From Eretmocerus hayati (taxonomy: Eukaryota; Arthropoda; Insecta; Hymenoptera; Aphelinidae): a stretch of 64,000 nucleotides of DNA. Position numbers and translations under genes: made by a program. Numbering within the stretch: position 1 is the stretch's first letter; the number at the start of each line of letters is the position of its first letter. The DNA is taken from NCBI GenBank assembly GCA_029851415.1, contig CM056744.1, positions 56,321,797 to 56,385,796 on the forward strand, written 5' to 3'. This document shows, in pieces, positions 1-10,400 of the stretch. The notes below the pieces were generated by a model. It was not told the origin of the DNA. It did not search any database and worked only from the letters and a program-made list of their open reading frames with translations.

Positions 1-144
1 GGGGCCGTTCAGATATATATCACCTCCAAAATGACTGCCTTCGCCACTCCTGATCGGCCTGAAACCTATGGCAGATTGGTCCTCATGATCGCTCGAGTAT
101 TTGACCGAAATTTTGCGAACGCATTCCGATCCTAACCCTATCTA

Positions 145-221
145 GAATAGAATAGAATATCCTTTTCATTCGCCCTTGGGCAAAAAACATCAATCATTCA
201 TACAATACTCGTACATATCTA
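145..221 (+). repeat. 77-bp HOR-boundary spacer 1
   Basis: It begins GAATAGAATAGAATAT, has GCCCTTGGGC, then CATCAATCATTCATACAATA, and ends with TATCTA, which repeats the TATCTA at 139-144. Given that repeat, the exact edges can slide by 6 bp. The combination of TTTTCATTC with ACAATAC is shared only with spacer 17. It is followed by an A monomer with CCCATGGGGGATT, the start of a 20-mer-type unit. Confidence 0.95.
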
Positions 222-267
222 CGGCGTCGTTCAGATTTATAACCTCCAAAATGACTGCCTTCCGCAC

Positions 268-284
268 TTTCGATCGGATCGAAA
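268..284. other. Perfect 17-bp palindrome at the A-monomer dyad
   Basis: The sequence TTTCGATCGGATCGAAA has 8-bp arms around a central G. In ordinary A monomers the same place reads TTTCGATCGGCTCGAAA (6-bp arms, 5-nt centre). This copy has a C-to-A change that completes the arms. A protein-binding role is only a possibility. Confidence 0.6.
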
Positions 285-3200
285 CCCATGGGGGATTGGT
301 CTCCATGACTGCCCGAGTATCTGACAAGAATTCCGCAAACGCATTCCGATTCTAACCTTAGCTACGGCCTGCTCAAGATTCATAACCTCGGAGGAAAACT
401 GTCTTCCGCACCTTCGATCGGCCTGAAACCTATGGCAGATTGGTCCTGATGATTGCCCGAGTATTTCACAAGAATTCCGCGAACGCATTCCGATCCTAAC
501 CCTATCTACGGCGTCGTTCAGATTTATAACCTCCAGAATGACTGCCTTCCGCACTTTCGATCGGCTCGAAACCCATGGCAGATTGGTCTTCATGACTGCC
601 CAAGTATCTGACAAGAATTCCGCGAACGTATTCCGATCCTAACCCTATCTACGGCGTCGTTCAGATTTATAACCTTCAAAATGACTGCCTTCCGCACTTT
701 CGATCGGCTCAAAACCCATGGCAGATTGGTCTTCATGACTGCCCGAGTATCTGACAAGAATTTCGCGAACGCATTCCGATCCTAACCCTATCTATGGCGT
801 CGTTCAGATTTATAACCTTCAAAATGACTGCCTTCCGCATTTTCAATTGGCTTGAAACCCATGGCAGATTGGTCTTCATGACTGCCCAAGTATCTGACAA
901 GAATCTCGCAAACGCATTCCGATTCTAACCCCAGCTACGGCGTGGTCAAGATTCATAACCTCGGGAGAAAACTGTCTTCCGCACCTTCGATCAGCCTGGA
1001 ACCTATGGCAGATTGGTCCTGATGATTGCCCGAGTATTTCACAAGAATTCCGCGAACGCATTCCGACCCTAACCCTATCTACGGCGTCGTTCAGATTTAT
1101 AACCTAAAAAATGACTGCCTTCCGCACTTTCGATCGGCTCGAAACCCATGGCAGATTGGTCTTCATCACTCCCCAAGTATCTGACAAGAATTTCGCGAAC
1201 GCATTCCGGTTCTAACCCTATCTACGGCGTGGTCAAGATTCATAACCTCGGAACAAAACTGTCCCCCGCACCTTCGATCGGCCTGAAACCTATGGCAGAT
1301 TGGTCCTCACGATTGCCCGAGTATTTGACAAGAATATTGCGAACGCATTCCGATCCTAACCCTATCTACGGCGTCGTTCAGATTCATAAACTCCAAAATG
1401 ACTGCCTTCCGCACTTCCGATCGGCTCGGAACCCATTGCAGATTGGTCTTCATGACTGCCCGAGTATCTGACAAGAATTTCGCTAACGCTTCCGATTCTA
1501 ACCCTATCTACGGCATGGTCAAGATTCATAACTTCGGAAGAAAACTGTCTCCCGCACCTTCGATCGCCCTGAAACCTATGGCGGATTGGTCCTGATGATT
1601 GCCCGAGTATTTCAAAAAAATTCCGCGAACGCATTCCGATCCTAACCCTATCTACGGTGTCGTTCAGATTCATAACCTCCAAAATGACTGCCTCCCGCAC
1701 ATTCGATCGGCTCGAAACCCATGGCAGATTGGTCTTCATGACTGCCCGAGTATCTGAAAAGAATCTCGCGAACGCATTCCGGTTCTAACCCTATCGACGG
1801 CGTGGTCAAGATTCATAACCTCGGAACAAAACTGTCTCCCGCACCTTCGATCGGCCTGAAACCTATGGCGAATTGGTCCTCATGATTGCCCGAGTATTTG
1901 ACAAGAATATTGCGAACGCATTCCGATCCTAACCCTATCTACGGCGTCGTTCAGATTCATAACCTCCAAAATGAATGCCTTCCGCACTTCCGATCGGCTC
2001 GGAACCCATGGCAGATTGGTCTTCATGACTGCCCAAGTATCTGACAAGAATTCCGCGAACGTTTTCCGATCCTAACCCTATCTACGGCGTCGTTCAGATT
2101 TATAACCTCCAAAATGACTGCCTTCCGCACTTTCGATCGGCTCGAAACCCATGGCAGATTGGTCTTCATGACTGCCCGAGTATCTAACAAGAATTTCGCG
2201 AACGCATTCCGATTCTAACCCTATCTACGGCGTGGTCAAGATTCATAACCTCGGAAGTAAACTGTCTTTCGCACCTTTGATCGTCCTCATACCTATGGCA
2301 TATTGATCCTCATGATTGCCCTAGTATTTGACAGAAATTTTGCGAACGCATTCCGATCCTAACCCTATCTATGGCGTCGTTCAGATTTATAACCTTCAAA
2401 ATGACTGCCTTCCGCACTTTCAATTGGCTTGAAACCCATGGCAGATTGGTCTTCATGACTGCCCAAGTATCTGACAAGAATTTCGCAAACGCATTTCGAT
2501 TCTAACCCCAGCTACGGCGTGGTCAAGATTCATAACCTCGGAAGAAAACTGTCTTCCGCACCTTCGATCAGCCTGAAACCTATGGCAGATTGGTCCTGAT
2601 GATTGCCCGAGTATTTCACAAGAATTCCGCGAACGCATTCCGACCCTAACCCTATCTACGGCGTCGTTCATATTCATAACCTAAAAAATGACTGCCTTCC
2701 GCACTTTCGATCGGCTCGAAACCCATGGCAGATTGGTCTTCATGACTCCCCAAGTATCTGACAAGAATTTCGCGAACGCATCCCGATCCTGACCCTATCT
2801 ACGGCGTGGTCAAGATTCATAACCTCGGAAGTGAACTGTCTTCCGCACCTTTGTTCGGCCTGGAATCTATGGCTGATTGATCCTCATGATTGCCCGAGTA
2901 TTTGACAGGAATTCCGCGAACGCATTCCGATCCTAACCCTATCTACGGCGTCGTTCAGATTCATAACCTCCAAAATGACTGCCTTCCGCACTTTCGATCG
3001 GCTCGAAACCCATGGCAGATTGAACTTCATGACTGCCCAAATATCTGACAAGAATTTTGCGAACGCATTCCGATTCTAACCCTATCTACGGCGTGGTCAA
3101 GATTCATAACCTCGGAAGTGAACTGTCTTCCGCACCTTTGTTCGGCCTGGAATCTATGGCTGATTGATCCTCATGATTGCCCGAGTATTTGACAGGAATT

Positions 3201-3664
3201 CCGCGAACGCATTCCGATCCTAACCCTATCTACGGCGTCGTTCAGATTTATAACCTCCAAAATGACTGCCTTCCGCACTTCCGATCGGCTCGAAACCCAT
3301 GGCAGATTGGTCTTCATGACTCCCCAAGTATCTGACAAGAATTTCGCGAACGCATCCCGATCCTGACCCTATCTACGGCGTGGTCAAGATTCATAATCTA
3401 GGAAGTAAACTGTCTTCCGCACCTTTGATCGGCCTGAAATCTATGGCAGATTGATCCTCATGATTGCCCGAGTATTTGACGAAAATTCCGCGGACGCATT
3501 CCGATCCTTACCCTATCTACGGGGCCGTTCAGATATATATCACCTCCAAAATCACTGCCTTCGCCACTCCTGATCGGCCTGAGACCTATGGCAGATTCGT
3601 CCTCATGATCGCTCGAGTATTTGACCGAAATTTTGCGAACGCATTCCGATCCTAACCCTATCTA

Positions 3665-3741
3665 GAATAGAATAGAATATCCTTTTTATTCGCTCTTGGG
3701 CAAAAAACATCAATCATTCATACGATACTCGTACATATCTA
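3665..3741 (+). repeat. 77-bp HOR-boundary spacer 2
   Basis: Q subfamily: GCTCTTGGGC (palindrome broken) and ACGATAC. The A' monomer upstream is 3518-3662. The A monomer after it has the private GATCGCCTCGAAACCAATGG. Confidence 0.95.
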
Positions 3742-4312
3742 CGGCGTCGTTCAGATTTATAACCTCCAAAATGACTGCCTTCCGCACTTTCGATCGCCTC
3801 GAAACCAATGGCAGATTGGTCTTCATGACTGCCCGAGTATCTGACAAGAATTTCGCGAACGCATCCCGATTCTAACCCTATCTACGGCGTGGTCAAGATT
3901 CATAACCTCGGAAGAAAACTGTCTTCCGCACCTTCGATTGGCCTGAAACCTATGGCAGATTGATCCTCATGATCGCCCGAGTATTTGACAAAAATATTGC
4001 GAACGGATTCCGATCCTAACCCTATCTACGGCGTCGTTCAGATTTATAACCTACAAAATGACTGCCTCCCGCACTTTCGATCGGCTCGAAACCCATGGCA
4101 GATTGGTCTTCATGACTACCCAAGTATCTGACAAGAATTCTGCAAACGCATTCCGATACTAACCCTAGCTACGGCCTGGTCAAGATTCATAACCTCGGAA
4201 GAGAACTGTCTCCCGCACCCTTGGTCGGCCTGAAATCTATGGCAGATTGATCCTCATGATTGCCCGAGTATTTGACAAAAATCCCTGAACGCATTCCGAT
4301 CCTTACCCTATC

Positions 4313-4455
4313 TACGGGGTCGTTCAGATTTATAACCTCCAAAATGACTGCCTTCCGCACTCCTGATCGGCCTGAAACCTATGGCAGATTGGTCCTCATG
4401 ATTGCTCGAGTATTTGACAGGAATTTTGCGAACGCATTCCGATCCTAACCCTATC
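4313..4455 (+). repeat. A'-like chimera without spacer (143 bp)
   Basis: It starts TACGGGGTCGTTCAG, is A-like to CCGCACT, then B-like from CCTGATCGGCCTGAAACC with GATTGCTCGAGTATTTGACAGG. It has the XhoI-type CTCGAG of A' but keeps the 143-bp length (TTTATAACC, not ATATATATCACC). It is followed directly by an ordinary A monomer with no spacer. The B monomer just before it has a 1-nt deletion (AAAATCCCTGAACGC). Confidence 0.85.
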
Positions 4456-5749
4456 TACGGCGTCGTTCAGATTTATAACCTCCAAAATGACTGCCTTCCG
4501 CACTTTCGATCGGCTCGAAACCCATGGGGGATTGGTCTCCATGACTGCCCGAGTATCTGACAAGAATTCCGCAAACGCATTCCGATTCTAACCTTAGCTA
4601 CGGCCTGCTCAAGATTCATAACCTCGGAGGAGAACTGTCTTCCGCACCTTCGATCGGCCTGAAACCTATGGCAGATTGGTCCTGATGATTGCCCGAGTAT
4701 TTCACAAGAATTCCGCGAACGCATTCCGATCCTAACCCTATCTACGGCGTCGTTCAGATTTATAACCTCCAGAATGACTGCCTTCCGCACTTTCGATCGG
4801 CTCGAAACCCATGGCAGATTGGTCTTCATGACTGCCCAAGTATCTGACAAGAATTCCGCGAACGTATTCCGATCCAAACCCTATCTACGGCGTCGTTCAG
4901 ATTTATAACCTTCAGAATGACTGCCTTCCGCACTTTCGATCGGCTCAAAACCCATGGCAGATTGGTCTTCATGACTGCCCGAGTATCTGACAAGAATTTC
5001 GCGAACGCATTCCGATCCTAACCCTATCTATGGCGTCGTTCAGATTTATAACCTTCAAAATGACTGCCTTCCGCATTTTCAATTGGCTTGAAACCCATGG
5101 CAGATTGGTCTTCATGACTGCCCAAGTATCTGACAAGAATCTCGCAAACGCATTCCGATTCTAACCCCAGCTACGGCGTGGTCAAGATTCATAACCTCGG
5201 GAGAAAACTGTCTTCCGCACCTTCGATCAGCCTGAAACCTATGGCAGATTGGTCCTGATGATTGCCCGAGTATTTCACAAGAATTCCGCGAACGCATTCC
5301 GACCCTAACCCTATCTACGGCGTCGTTCAGATTTATAACCTAAAAAATGACTGCCTTCCGCACTTTCGATCGGCTCGAAACCCATGGCAGATTGGTCTTC
5401 ATGACTCCCCAAGTATCTGACAAGAATTTCGCGAACGCATTCCGATCCTAACCCTATCTACGGCGTGGTCAAGCTTCATAACCTCGGAAGTGAACTGTCT
5501 TCCGCACCTTTGTTCGGCCTGGAATCTATGGCTGATTGATCCTCATGATTGCCCGAGTATTTGACAAAAATTCCGCGAACGCATTCCGATCCTAACCCTA
5601 TCCACGGCGTCGTTCAGATATATATCACCTCCAAAATCACTGCCTTCGCCACTCCTGATCGGCCTGAGACCTATGGCAGATTCGTCCTCATGATCGCTCG
5701 AGTATTTGACCGAAATTTTGCGAACGCATTCCGATCCTAACCCTATCTA

Positions 5750-5826
5750 GAATAGAATAGAATATCCTTTTCATTCGCTCTTGGGCAAAAAACATCAATC
5801 ATTCATACGATACTCGTACATATCTA
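5750..5826 (+). repeat. 77-bp HOR-boundary spacer 3
   Basis: Q subfamily with ACGATAC and GCTCTTGGGC, but with the TTTTCATTC form also seen in spacers 1 and 17. The hybrid monomer upstream (5603-5747) starts CACGGCGTCG instead of TACGGGGCCG, so its left edge was exchanged with an ordinary A monomer. Confidence 0.95.
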
Positions 5827-7257
5827 CGGCGTCGTTCAGATTTATAACCTCCAAAATGACTGCCTTCCGCACTTTCGATCGGCTCGAAACCCATGGCAGA
5901 TTGGTCTTCATGACTGCCCGAGTATCTGACAAGAATTTCGCGAACGCTTCCGATTCTAACCCTATCTACGGCGTGGTCAAGATTCATAACTTCGGAAGAA
6001 AACTGTCTTCCGCACCTTCGATCGGCCTGGAACCTATGGCGGATTGGTCCTGATGATTGCCCGAGTATTTCACAAAAATTCCGCGAACGCATTCCGATCC
6101 TAACCCTATCTACGGCGTCGTTCAGATTTATAACCTCCAAAATGACTGCCTTCCGCACTTTCGATCGGCTCGAAACCCATGGCAGATTGAACTTCATGAC
6201 TGCCCAAATATCTGACAAGAATTTTGCGAACGCATTCCGATTCCAACCCTATCTACGGCGTGGTCAAGATTCATAACCTCGGAAGTGAACTGTCTTCCGC
6301 ACCTTTGTTCGGCCTGGAATCTATGGCTGATTGATCCTCATGATTGCCCGAGTATTTGACAAGAATTCCGCGAACGCATTCCGATCCTAACCCTATCTAC
6401 GGCGTCGTTCAGATTTATAACCTCCAAAATGACTGCCTTCCGCACTTTCGATCGCCTCGAAACCCATGGCAGATTGGTCTTCATGACTGCCCGAGTATCT
6501 GACAAGAATTTCGCGAACGCATCCCGATTCTAACCCTATCTACGGCGTGGTCAAGATTCATAACCTCGGAAGTAAACTGTCTTTCGCACCTTTGATCGGC
6601 CTGAAACCTATGGCGGATTGATCCTCATGATTGCCCGAGTATTTGACAAAAATTTTGCGAACGCATTCCGATCCTAACCCTATCTACGGCGTCGTTCAGA
6701 TTTATAACCTACAAAATGACTGCCTCCCGCACTTTCGATCGGCTCGAAACCCATGGCAGATTGGTCTTCATGACTGCCCAAGTATCTGACAAGAATTCTG
6801 CAACCGCATTCCGATTCTAACCCTAGCTACGGCCTGGTCAAGATTCATTACCTCGGAAGAAAACTGTCTTCCGCACCTTCGATTGGCCTGAAACCTATGG
6901 CAGATTGATCCTCATGATCGCCCGAGTATTTGACAAAAATATTGCGAACGGATTCCGATCCTAACCCTATCTACGGCGTCGTTCAGATTTATAACCTACA
7001 AAATGACTGCCTCCCGCACTTTCGATCGGCTCGAAACCCATGGCAGATTGGTCTTCATGACTGCCCAAGTATCTGACAAGAATTCTGCAAACGCATTCCG
7101 ATACTAACCCTAGCTACGGCCTGGTCAAGATTCATAACCTCGGAAGTGAACTGTCTCCCGCACCCTTGGTCGGCCTGAAATCTATGGCAGATTGATCCTC
7201 ATGATTGCCCGAGTATTTGACAAAAATCCCTGAACGCATTCCGATCCTTACCCTATC

Positions 7258-7400
7258 TACGGGGTCGTTCAGATTTATAACCTCCAAAATGACTGCCTTC
7301 CGCACTCCTGATCGGCCTGAAACCTATGGCAGATTGGTCCTCATGATTGCTCGAGTATTTGACAGGAATTTTGCGAACGCATTCCGATCCTAACCCTATC
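7258..7400 (+). repeat. A'-like chimera without spacer (143 bp)
   Basis: Essentially the same as the copy at 4313, lying 2,945 bp downstream within a duplicated stretch. It is again preceded by the AAAATCCCTGAACGC deletion variant of B and followed by an A monomer. Confidence 0.85.
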
Positions 7401-10400
7401 TACGGCGTCGTTCAGATTTATAACCTCCAAAATGACTGCCTTCCGCACTTTCGATCGGCTCGAAACCCATGGGGGATTGGTCTCCATGACTGCCCGAGTA
7501 TCTGACAAGAATTCCGCAAACGCATTCCGATTCTAACCTTAGCTACGGCCTGCTCAAGATTCATAACCTCGGAGGAAAACTGTCTTCCGCACCTTCGATC
7601 GGCCTGAAACCTATGGCAGATTGGTCCTGATGATTGCCCGAGTATTTCACAAGAATTCCGCGAACGCATTCCGATCCTAACCCTATCTACGGCGTCGTTC
7701 AGATTTATAACCTCCAGAATGACTGCCTTCCGCACTTTCGATCGGCTCGAAACCCATGGCAGATTGGTCTTCATGACTGCCCAAGTATCTGACAAGAATT
7801 CCGCGAACGTATTCCGATCCTAACCCTATCTACGGCGTCGTTCAGATTTATAACCTTCAAAATGACTGCCTTCCGCATTTTCAATTGGCTTGAAACCCAG
7901 GGCAGATTGGTCTTCATGACTGCCCAAGTATCTGACAAGAATCTCGCAAACGCATTCCGATTCTAACCCCAGCTACGGCGTGGTCAAGATTCATAACCTC
8001 GGGAGAAAACTGTCTTCCGCACCTTCGATCAGCCTGAAACCTATGGCAGATTGGTCCTGATGATTGCCCGAGTATTTCACAAGAATTCCGCGAACGCATT
8101 CCGACCCTAACCCTATCTACGGCGTCGTTCAGATTTATAACCTAAAAAATGACTGCCTTCCGCACTTTCGATCGGCTCGAAACCCATGGCAGATTGGTCT
8201 TCATGACTCCCCAAGTATCTGACAAGAATTTCGCGAACGCATTCCGATCCTAACCCTATCTACGGCGTGGTCAAGCTTCATAACCTCGGAAGTGAACTGT
8301 GTTCCGCACCTTTGTTCGGCCTGGAATCTATGGCTGATTGATCCTCATGATTGCCCGAGTATTTGACAAAAATTCCGCGAACGCATTCCGATCCTAACCC
8401 TATCCACGGCGTCGTTCAGATCTATAAAATCCAAAATGACTGCCTTCCGCACTTCCGATCGCCTCAAAACCCATGGCAGATTGGTCTTCATGACTGCCCG
8501 AGTATCTGACAAGGATTTCGCGACCGCATTCCGATCCTAACCCTATCTACGGCGTGGTCAAGATTCATAACCTCGGAAGAAAACTGTCTTCCGCACCTTC
8601 GTTCGGCCTGAAACCTATGGCAGATTGGTCCTCATGATTGCCCGAGTATTTGACAAAAATATTGCGGACGCATTCCGATCCTAACCCTATCTACGGCGTC
8701 GTTCCGATTTATGACCTCCAAAATGACTGCCTTCCGCACTTTCGATCGGCTCGAAACCCATGGCAGATTAGTCTCCATGACTGCCCGAGTATCTGACGAG
8801 AATTTTGCGAACGCTTCCGATTCTAACCCTATCTACGGCGTGATCAAGAATCATAACTTCGGAAGGGAACTGTCTTCCGCACCTTCGATCGCCCTGGAAC
8901 CTATGGCGGATTGGTCCTGATGATTGCCCGAGTATTTCACAAAAATTCCGCGAACGCATTCCGATCCTAACCCTTTCTACGGCGTCGTTCAGATTTATAA
9001 CCTACAAAATGACTGCCTTCCGCACTTTCGATCGGCTCGAAACCCATGGCAGATTGGTCTTCATGACTGCCCAAGTATCTGACAAGAATTCTGCAAACGC
9101 ATTCCGATTCTAACCCTAGCTACGGCCTGGTCAAGATTCATTACCTCGGAAGAAAACTGTCTTCCGCACCTTCGATTGGCCTGAAACATATGGCAGATTG
9201 ATTCTCATGATCGCCCGAGTATTTGACAAGAATATTGCGGACGCATTCCGATCCTAACCCTATCGACGAGGTCGTTCAGATTCATAAACTCCAAAATGAC
9301 TGCCTTCCGCACTTCCGATCGGCTCGGAACCCATTGCAGATTGGTCTTCATGACTGCCCGAGTATCTGACAAGAATTTCGCTAACGCTTCCGATTCTAAC
9401 CCTATCTACGGCGTCGTTCAGATTTATAACCTCCAAAATGACTGCCTCCCGCACATTCGATCGGCTCGAAACCCATGGCAGATTGGTCTTCATGACTGCC
9501 CGAGTATCTGACAATAATTTCGCGAACGCATTCCGGTTCTAACCCTATCTACGGCGTGGTCAAGATTCATAACCTCGGAACAAAACTGTCCCCCGCACCT
9601 TCGATCGGCCTAAAACCTATGGCAGATTGGTCCTCACGATTGCCCGAGTATTTGACAAGAATATTGCGAACGCATTCCGATCCTAACCCTATCTACGGCG
9701 TCGTTCAGATTCATAAACTCCAAAATGACTGCCTTCCGCACTTCCGATCGGCTCGGAACCCATTGCAGATTGGTCTTCATGACTGCCCGAGTATCTGACA
9801 AGAATTTCGCTAACGCTTCCGATTCTAACCCTATCTACGGCATGGTCAAGATTCATAACTTCGGAAGAAAACTGTCTCCCGCACCTTCGATCGCCCTGAA
9901 ACCTATGGCGGATTGGTCCTGATGATTGCCCGAGTATTTCAAAAAAATTCCGCGAACGCATTCCGATCCTAACCCTATCTACGGTGTCGTTCAGATTTAT
10001 AACCTCCAAAATGACTGCCTCCCGCACATTCGATCGGCTCGAAACCCATGGCAGATTGGTCTTCATGACTGCCCGAGTATCTGAAAAGAATTCCGCGAAC
10101 GCATCCCGGTTCTAACCCTATCGACGGCGTGTTCAAGATTCATAACCTCGGAACAAAACTGTCTCCCGCACCTTCGATCGGCCTGAAACCTATGGCAGAT
10201 TGGTCCTCATGATTGCCCGAGTATTTGACAAGAATATTGCGAACGCATTCCGATCCTAACCCTATCTACGGCGTCGTTCAGATTCATAACCTCCAAAAAG
10301 ACTGCCTTCCGCACTTCCGATCGGCTCGGAACCCATGGCAGATTGGTCATCATGACTGCCCAAGTATCTGACAAGAATTCCGCGAACGTATTCCGATCCT

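Larger units (their letters stand above)
145..3664 (+). repeat. HOR unit: spacer + 24 monomers (expanded 20-mer)
   Basis: After the spacer, 3,443 bp equal 24 monomers. Markers from about 237 to 2677 are in register with the 20-mer at 13503 (constant offset 13,358). The TAATCTAGG B monomer and A' come 574 bp later than expected. The extra four monomers lie between about 2.7 and 3.4 kb and include two AAGTGAACTG/CTGATTGATCC B monomers normally found in 13- and 15-mer units. Confidence 0.85.
3665..5749 (+). repeat. HOR unit: spacer + 14 monomers
   Basis: 2,008 bp after the spacer equal 14 monomers. From about 4.46 to 5.4 kb it repeats 0.22-1.2 kb at an offset of 4,236 bp, including the CCCATGGGGG A monomer, the GGAGGA B monomer and the TTTCAATTGG A monomer. 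It contains a spacer-free A'-like chimera at 4313. Confidence 0.85.

Noticed and set aside
145..221. Spacer as an intact mobile element or MITE
   Set aside because: It has no terminal inverted repeats. The constant insertion phase and constant A' neighbour indicate copying with the array, not independent transposition. The TATCTA direct repeat keeps a single original insertion possible.
1071..1082. True telomere repeat tract
   Set aside because: Only about one and a half telomere-like units occur per monomer and never as a run of three or more.
3464..3655. Plus-strand open frame of about 63 codons repeated before almost every spacer
   Set aside because: It spans the B monomer and A' up to the stop in CCTAACCC. 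It recurs because the A' module recurs, and plus-strand frames elsewhere in the array close at the same place.
4473..4877. Minus-strand open frame of about 125-134 codons at several places
   Set aside because: Its parts are the same monomer strand read in two different frames joined at an A/B border. It is explained by low stop density in the reverse complement.
5781..6053. Plus-strand frame starting at a TTG inside the spacer
   Set aside because: It uses a non-ATG start in the spacer palindrome and then runs through ordinary monomers. It is absent where the following A monomer differs, and there is no sign of coding constraint.
5799..6218. Minus-strand open frame of 139 codons, recurring near 16.5, 23.55, 30.3, 32.3, 35.9, 57.8, 60.1 and 62.0 kb
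   Set aside because: It is read across three satellite monomers and the spacer edge. A monomers of 142 or 143 bp shift the frame at each step, so no frame is kept through the array. Equivalent monomers elsewhere are interrupted. There is no start context, domain or codon pattern, and identity follows the DNA repeat rather than a protein.
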